38,996 nt of DNA from an uncultured Acidobacteriia bacterium (lineage in GTDB: Bacteria; Acidobacteriota; Terriglobia; Bryobacterales; Bryobacteraceae), in assembly GCA_903923395.1 (NCBI GenBank), contig CAIXXM010000152.1, positions 1 through 38,996 of the forward strand, in the 5' to 3' direction. The notes beneath the pieces are model-generated. The model ran no database searches. It had not been told where the DNA came from and worked only from the letters and a program-made list of their open reading frames with translations. Shown piece by piece: positions 35,356 through 38,996 of this stretch (positions are counted from its first letter, which is position 1; the number at the start of each line of letters is the position of its first letter). The translations under genes and the position numbers were made by a program.

Positions 35356-37634
35356 TCATCGGTGGTTCCCGGAATACCCACTTTGCGGACTCACATACAC
35401 ATATCCCGTCACTGCCTGGCCCGCAGTCACCAGTGTCGGTCCCGCCCAGCTCAGCGTAAAACCCGCCGCTCCCGCCAATGACGTATTCACTTGGAACGTA
35501 GCCGTCGAAGAGATCCCGCCCAAACTCACCGTAACTTGCGCCGTCACCGGACCGGAAACCACCCCGTTGAACGTCACCACCTGGCTCTGCGCATTCCCGT
35601 TAAACACCGGGTTCACCAGCGCACTCACCCCCGCAATCCCCTGCACCACCACTTGCCCGGTACCAGTCAAGCCCGCCGTCGAAGTCACCAACACCCGGTA
35701 ACCTGTCGAATATCCAGCCCTCACCTGTACATCCGGCGCACTCACCGTAAAGCTCGGAGCCACCCCGCCGGTCACCTTCACCGGCACGGACACGCCGTGC
35801 ATCAGACTCCCCGACACCGCCACCACCGGCACCGAATACCCGGCCGTCACCACGCTGGCCGGAACATTCACGGTCGCCGTCACACGCTGCGCTCCGCTTC
35901 CGGCCCCAAATGTCAAACTCGCAGCACTGTAACTGATCTGCGGACCCCCAGCCACCCCGGATGGACCCAGCAACACCGTACCCGCAAATCCAGGTTGCGG
36001 AACCACCGTCAGCGAAAACGTGCTCTGCGTCCCCGCCGCCATCGTCATCGCTCCAGGCTGTGAGATCACAAAATCCGGCGGGGCTGCAGCCGTCACGTTC
36101 ACCTCCGTCATGAACCCGCCGCTTCCCTGGCCACCCTGTTGCTCACTGTTGATGTCACTTGCCGCGACATCAAACTCCACAAAATACAATCCCGGTGGCG
36201 CTGTCGCAGATGCCGTTAAGCTGCTTCCCGACAGTCCGAAGTTACTGTCCGCAACCGTCGCCGCACCATAAGTCACACTGCCGTCCGGACTGCTGTCAGA
36301 CGCTCCCTCGCTGTAAGTAAACGCCGTGCTGCCGCCTTGCGCCGGCGTAATCGCGAAGCCATTGATCCCCGCAATGTCCAGCGTTACCCAAATCCCGTGG
36401 TAACTGCCACTGGTGCCGTCGGAAACATAGTATGTGAAACACCCGCCGGAACTGCCGTAATCCGTTATCGTCACGGGAATAACAGCCAGTTCCGGATGTC
36501 CAGATACCGGTTGCGCGCTCCCAAACGCCGGCGTCACCTGCTGGAAACCATCGGGGCATGGCGATGGCTGATTCGCCGGCCAACGGCGGTACATGCCCGC
36601 CCACACATTCGCCGCATTCCCCGCCCGCGAAAATACCGTAATCTGCGTCACTGGCTGCTACGATTGCGACATCGATACCGTTGCCACACCCGGACCCGCC
36701 GGCGTCGGGTCCACCGGTTGCGTCACCGTAAAAGTACTTAGAGCACTCATCGGTCCGGCCAGACCTGAGGCGTTCGCCCCATTCGCTGAAATCGCAACCG
36801 GTCCGTTCATTCCCAGCTGCACCTTCAAGCTGATCGATACCTGGTTCGATCCGTTCCCTCCGGTCCCCGGCCCCGCGAAGAGAGTCCCGCCCAGCGATAG
36901 TTGACAGTAGGGTGCGTGAATTGTCCCTCCCGATCCCGCTGTGCCGCTGTCCACACCCTCGGCAAAAGACAATTGCACCGCCTGCCCCGCCGCCCAACTC
37001 CACAACACCGTACAGGTCACCGCCATACCGGTCGCGGTGGCGCCTTGAAACTGCACCTGCCCGCCGCTGATGTCAGCAGTCATATGTGGACTCGTGAGTT
37101 GAACCTGGAAGTCCTGATACACCGTCCCGGGCCCAGCTCCATTTGGGACACTTAAAAAGATGGGTACCGGTGTCTGATTGTCCACAACCAGACTCACTTG
37201 CGCCATTGAATTCGCACCGCCGGTATCCGTTGCCGTCGCCACAGCCGTATAGTTTCCATTCGGGGCAAGTAGGGGTTTCCCGATGCATCCGTTCCTGTCG
37301 CCGCGTTCCACTGCGCCGACCATCCCACATTTGGACACTGCCCGGAAGCGCTGTACGTGGAACATACATCAGTCCGCGTCAGGCCCGTTGTGACCGGAAC
37401 CGAAAATGCCACCGTACCATCCCCATCGTTGGACACACGAAGTGTTACTGCCCCAATAGACCCTGCACTCAACCCAACATTCTCAAGTGCATCGCCCGCG
37501 AAAGTCACCAGTCCCAAAACACTGGCGCCGGAAACCGGAGAATCGATCTGCACCAGCGGCGAATTTCCAACCGCCAGCAGGCTCACGGAAAAACCGCAGG
37601 CAGTCATGACAACCGCAACAACAGCAGCCCTCAT
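35356..37634 (-). pseudogene. Decayed secreted Ig-like repeat protein (frameshift, in-frame TAG, truncated end)
   Basis: The ATG at 37634 opens a signal peptide (MRAAVVAVVMTACGFSVSLLA). An Ig-like segment follows (VQIDSPVSGASVLGLVTFAGDALENVG). At about 37268 the frame must shift by one base: reading N-P-Y-L-A-P-N-G-N-Y needs one added base in CCCTACTTGCC. The next frame continues to a TAG at 36658-36660 and then resumes in the same frame (QPVTQITVFSRAG...) through further Ig-like units of roughly 85 residues until 35356. The last unit stops about 30 residues in, at SGYSGNHR. Three lesions indicate a pseudogene; sequence errors are an alternative for single-base changes. It is coupled to the upstream decayed gene (TGATG at 37632-37636). 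Confidence 0.78.
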
Positions 37635-38408
37635 CACCGGCTCCCCACATTCACCACAACAGGAGGAAGTACCTTGCCTGGCGGCACATACACCGGGACC
37701 CGCAACACATCATTCCTGGCACGGTTCCCGGTCGAATCCTTTACAGCCAAAATCCCGCTGCTAATCGTCACAGTTGCAGCTCTTCCAACAGGCATTACCA
37801 CAAAATGGTTCTGCCCAAGCGCATCACTGGAGAGCAGCCGGAAAGAATGGATCTTCGACCCCGGTGCAGAAACCGTCATCCGCAGCGAATTTCCCGGCGG
37901 AGTATTCTTCGGATCAGGCAGCACCGTGCTGTTCACACGTACCTGCGCAATCTGCCCCCGCGTCACCGTGAGCTTGTACCCCGCGACAGAATCAGTGCTT
38001 TTTAGTAAGACCTGCTGGGCTTTCGACCACACACAGGGGTCCACAACAAGCTCCTGCGGAGAGTCCACGCAAAACTCATAAGTCCCCGCCGGAATCGACG
38101 ATATCGCGAAAGTGCCATCCCCTTTTGAGGCCAGCATTTTGTCAGGAGCCGCACAGGCGCGAGGGCCGCACCCAATATTAATCCGAAACCGCACCGTTCT
38201 CACGGCCCGTAGGCGTCCGTTGTGCGGCTTGTTCCTTGGGATGAGTTGTGCCCTTGACGCGCACAGTCCCCACATCATACAGGTATACCGAAGCCTGCAC
38301 GGGCTTCCCGTCCGTCGCCACAACCGTCCCGCGCAGCGACGCTCCCCGTGCGAATCCAGAAAGCATTACTACTAATAACAGCAGCTTAATCCGCAAACTC
38401 ACCACCAT
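37634..38408 (-). pseudogene. Secreted carboxypeptidase-regulatory-like protein gene interrupted by an 82-bp repeat
   Basis: The 5' part encodes a signal peptide (RIKLLLLVVMLSGFARG) and the start of a carboxypeptidase-regulatory-like beta-sandwich (ASLRGTVVATDGKPVQASVYLYDVGTV). The frame then enters the repeat at 38227 and hits its TAA. The 3' part, in another frame, resumes after the repeat (DKMLASKGDGTFAISSIPAGTYEFCVDS) and runs to 37634. Removing 38146-38227 (82 nt) joins CAAG to CTGAC and gives ...HPKEQADKMLASKGDGTF... in one frame. The intact protein would have about 230 residues. ATG 38408 is the probable start; 38423 and nearby GTG codons are possible. Confidence 0.8.
38146..38227. repeat. 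Palindromic repeat element, 82-bp copy, inserted in a coding gene
   Basis: The ends (20 bases at 38146-38165 and 17 bases at 38211-38227) are identical, in inverted orientation, to the 42-bp copy at 2987-3028. The termini GCCGCACA (38148-38155) and TGTGCGGC (38221-38228) are inverted repeats. The 45-nt centre contains two more CCGCACC units. Its length (1 modulo 3) causes the frameshift, and its centre carries the TAA that stops the upstream frame. There is no transposase, so it must be mobilised in trans or be a fossil. Confidence 0.75.
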
Positions 38409-38423
38409 GCCTCGACATTCCAA

Positions 38424-38690
38424 GGCTTACTGAAGCGTAAGCGATGGCCTAAATCAATGCAAGCAAAAAATCCGTGACTAATCGGACTGAAAGGAGATAA
38501 CGATTCAGAATCAGCTCGAAACGCTACAGGGTGAACAGTAACTTCCCAGCACATGCGCGCAAAGGTCGGCGCACCGGTGACAGTCGATCCAACTTTTTCT
38601 TCCCCACAGAATCAACCACTTACCCGCCCCACCGCCCTCCAGCCCCAAAATCCCCAGCTACCCTCTTAGCCGAAAGGACTCACCCTCACC
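38424..38690. other. Intergenic region between the decayed secreted-protein operon and the STGP-motif gene
   Basis: No convincing coding frame is seen. An AAGGAGATAACG stretch near 38489-38500 looks like a ribosome binding site but is followed by ATT rather than a usual start codon. The region should hold divergent promoters for both sides, but no clear -35/-10 pair was recognised. Confidence 0.4.
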
Positions 38691-38996
38691 ATGCGCAAAA
38701 GAAAAGTCTCCCGTCTCCAGCTCCGGGCCAACCGCCTCAACGCCAAGCTCTCCACCGGACCCAAGACCCCCGAGGGCAAAGCCACCGCCCTCGCCAACCT
38801 CGAAAAGGCCCAAGCCGCACGCCGCGCCGCCGCGCGCTACAGATTCATCCAGAACACCGCCATCAATGACGCCGAGATCACCACTCTCCAGATCATGCAT
38901 GACGAAGCCATCCTCCAGCACAAACCCGCCAATGAGGAAGAACTTCACATCGTCGAACACATGATCCGCAACCAGTTCAACATCTGGCGCTATCAA
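38691..38996 (+). CDS. STGPKTPEGK-motif protein of unknown function (3'-partial)
   Basis: From ATG 38691 the frame is open to the end of the window (102 codons). The N-terminus is strongly basic (MRKRKVSRLQLRANRLNAKL), followed by STGPKTPEGKATALANLEKAQAARRAAARYRF and an acidic helical part (DEAILQHKPANEEELHIVEHMIRNQFNIWRYQ). The N-x(2)-N-x(3)-STGP-x-TPEGK block is a recognisable signature of short, often multi-copy hypothetical proteins in Acidobacteriota and Planctomycetota; their function is unknown. The opposite-strand frame covering the same bases lacks this signature and is a shadow. Confidence 0.72.
   Translation, partial: MRKRKVSRLQLRANRLNAKLSTGPKTPEGKATALANLEKAQAARRAAARYRFIQNTAINDAEITTLQIMHDEAILQHKPANEEELHIVEHMIRNQFNIWRYQ

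Noticed and set aside
36658-36660. TAG as a recoded (pyrrolysine or readthrough) codon
   Set aside because: The same gene also has a frameshift and a truncated end, which makes ordinary decay or sequence error more likely; no readthrough signal was recognised.
38531-38869. 112-codon forward frame starting at GTG 38531
   Set aside because: Pro/His-rich and without motifs; it overlaps the STGP gene in another frame and has no ribosome binding site.
38658-38996. 112-codon reverse frame at the window end
   Set aside because: The forward frame from 38691 contains the known STGPKTPEGK signature over the same bases.

Overview
The window looks like a chromosomal stretch of a GC-rich Gram-negative bacterium, most probably an Acidobacteriota member of the Bryobacter/Solibacter type. 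This is an inference. It rests on LPS-export genes, many secreted enzymes with short signal peptides ending in AQ, a bactofilin, a secreted Ig-like repeat protein, a partial protein with the STGPKTPEGK motif, and small palindromic repeats between genes. No rRNA, tRNA, CRISPR array, phage or complete insertion sequence was seen.

Layout. 1-3029: the 3' part of a radical SAM enzyme with extra cysteine clusters, a strong terminator, a PLP-dependent decarboxylase and a short palindromic repeat. 3030-7107: a hybrid histidine kinase with a small membrane protein, divergent from a secreted YtcJ-type amidohydrolase and a secreted, membrane-anchored beta-rich protein. 7120-12098: a 5'-truncated TipAS-domain gene, then a translationally coupled operon of ABC ATPase, M61 peptidase and ABC-2 type permease. 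Two inverted copies of a palindromic repeat bracket that operon. 12099-16653: a reverse-strand operon of xylose-isomerase-like protein, M20 amidohydrolase and PD40 beta-propeller protein. 16725-20816: a forward operon of an alpha/alpha-toroid protein, a two-domain glycosyltransferase and a cupin. 20792-25153: reverse-strand genes, comprising a start-less RES-domain remnant, a LytTR/LytS two-component pair, bactofilin plus methyltransferase-like protein, and a VIT-family transporter. 25306-30181: a membrane pyrophosphatase with an altered catalytic loop, Tag glycosylase, a beta-lactamase-family hydrolase and a small LRR protein. 30178-35352: an LPS-export block (YkgJ-type protein, LptC-LptA fusion, LptB) and a POT peptide transporter. 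35356-38408: two adjacent decayed secreted-protein genes. 38691-end: a partial STGP-motif protein.

The most notable result is that the broken reading frame at 37634-38408 is explained by one 82-bp insertion. A shortened, 42-bp relative of the inserted element lies at 2987-3028. Removing 38146-38227 joins the two halves in frame into a coherent secreted protein, so this mobile palindromic repeat appears to have disrupted a gene. The next gene carries three further lesions: a 1-nt frameshift, an in-frame TAG and an abrupt end.

Other points of interest are the M61 peptidase between the two ABC transporter parts, a hairpin over the Shine-Dalgarno of that operon, the possible membrane-spanning-lipid radical SAM enzyme, the variant pyrophosphatase loop and several start-less gene remnants.
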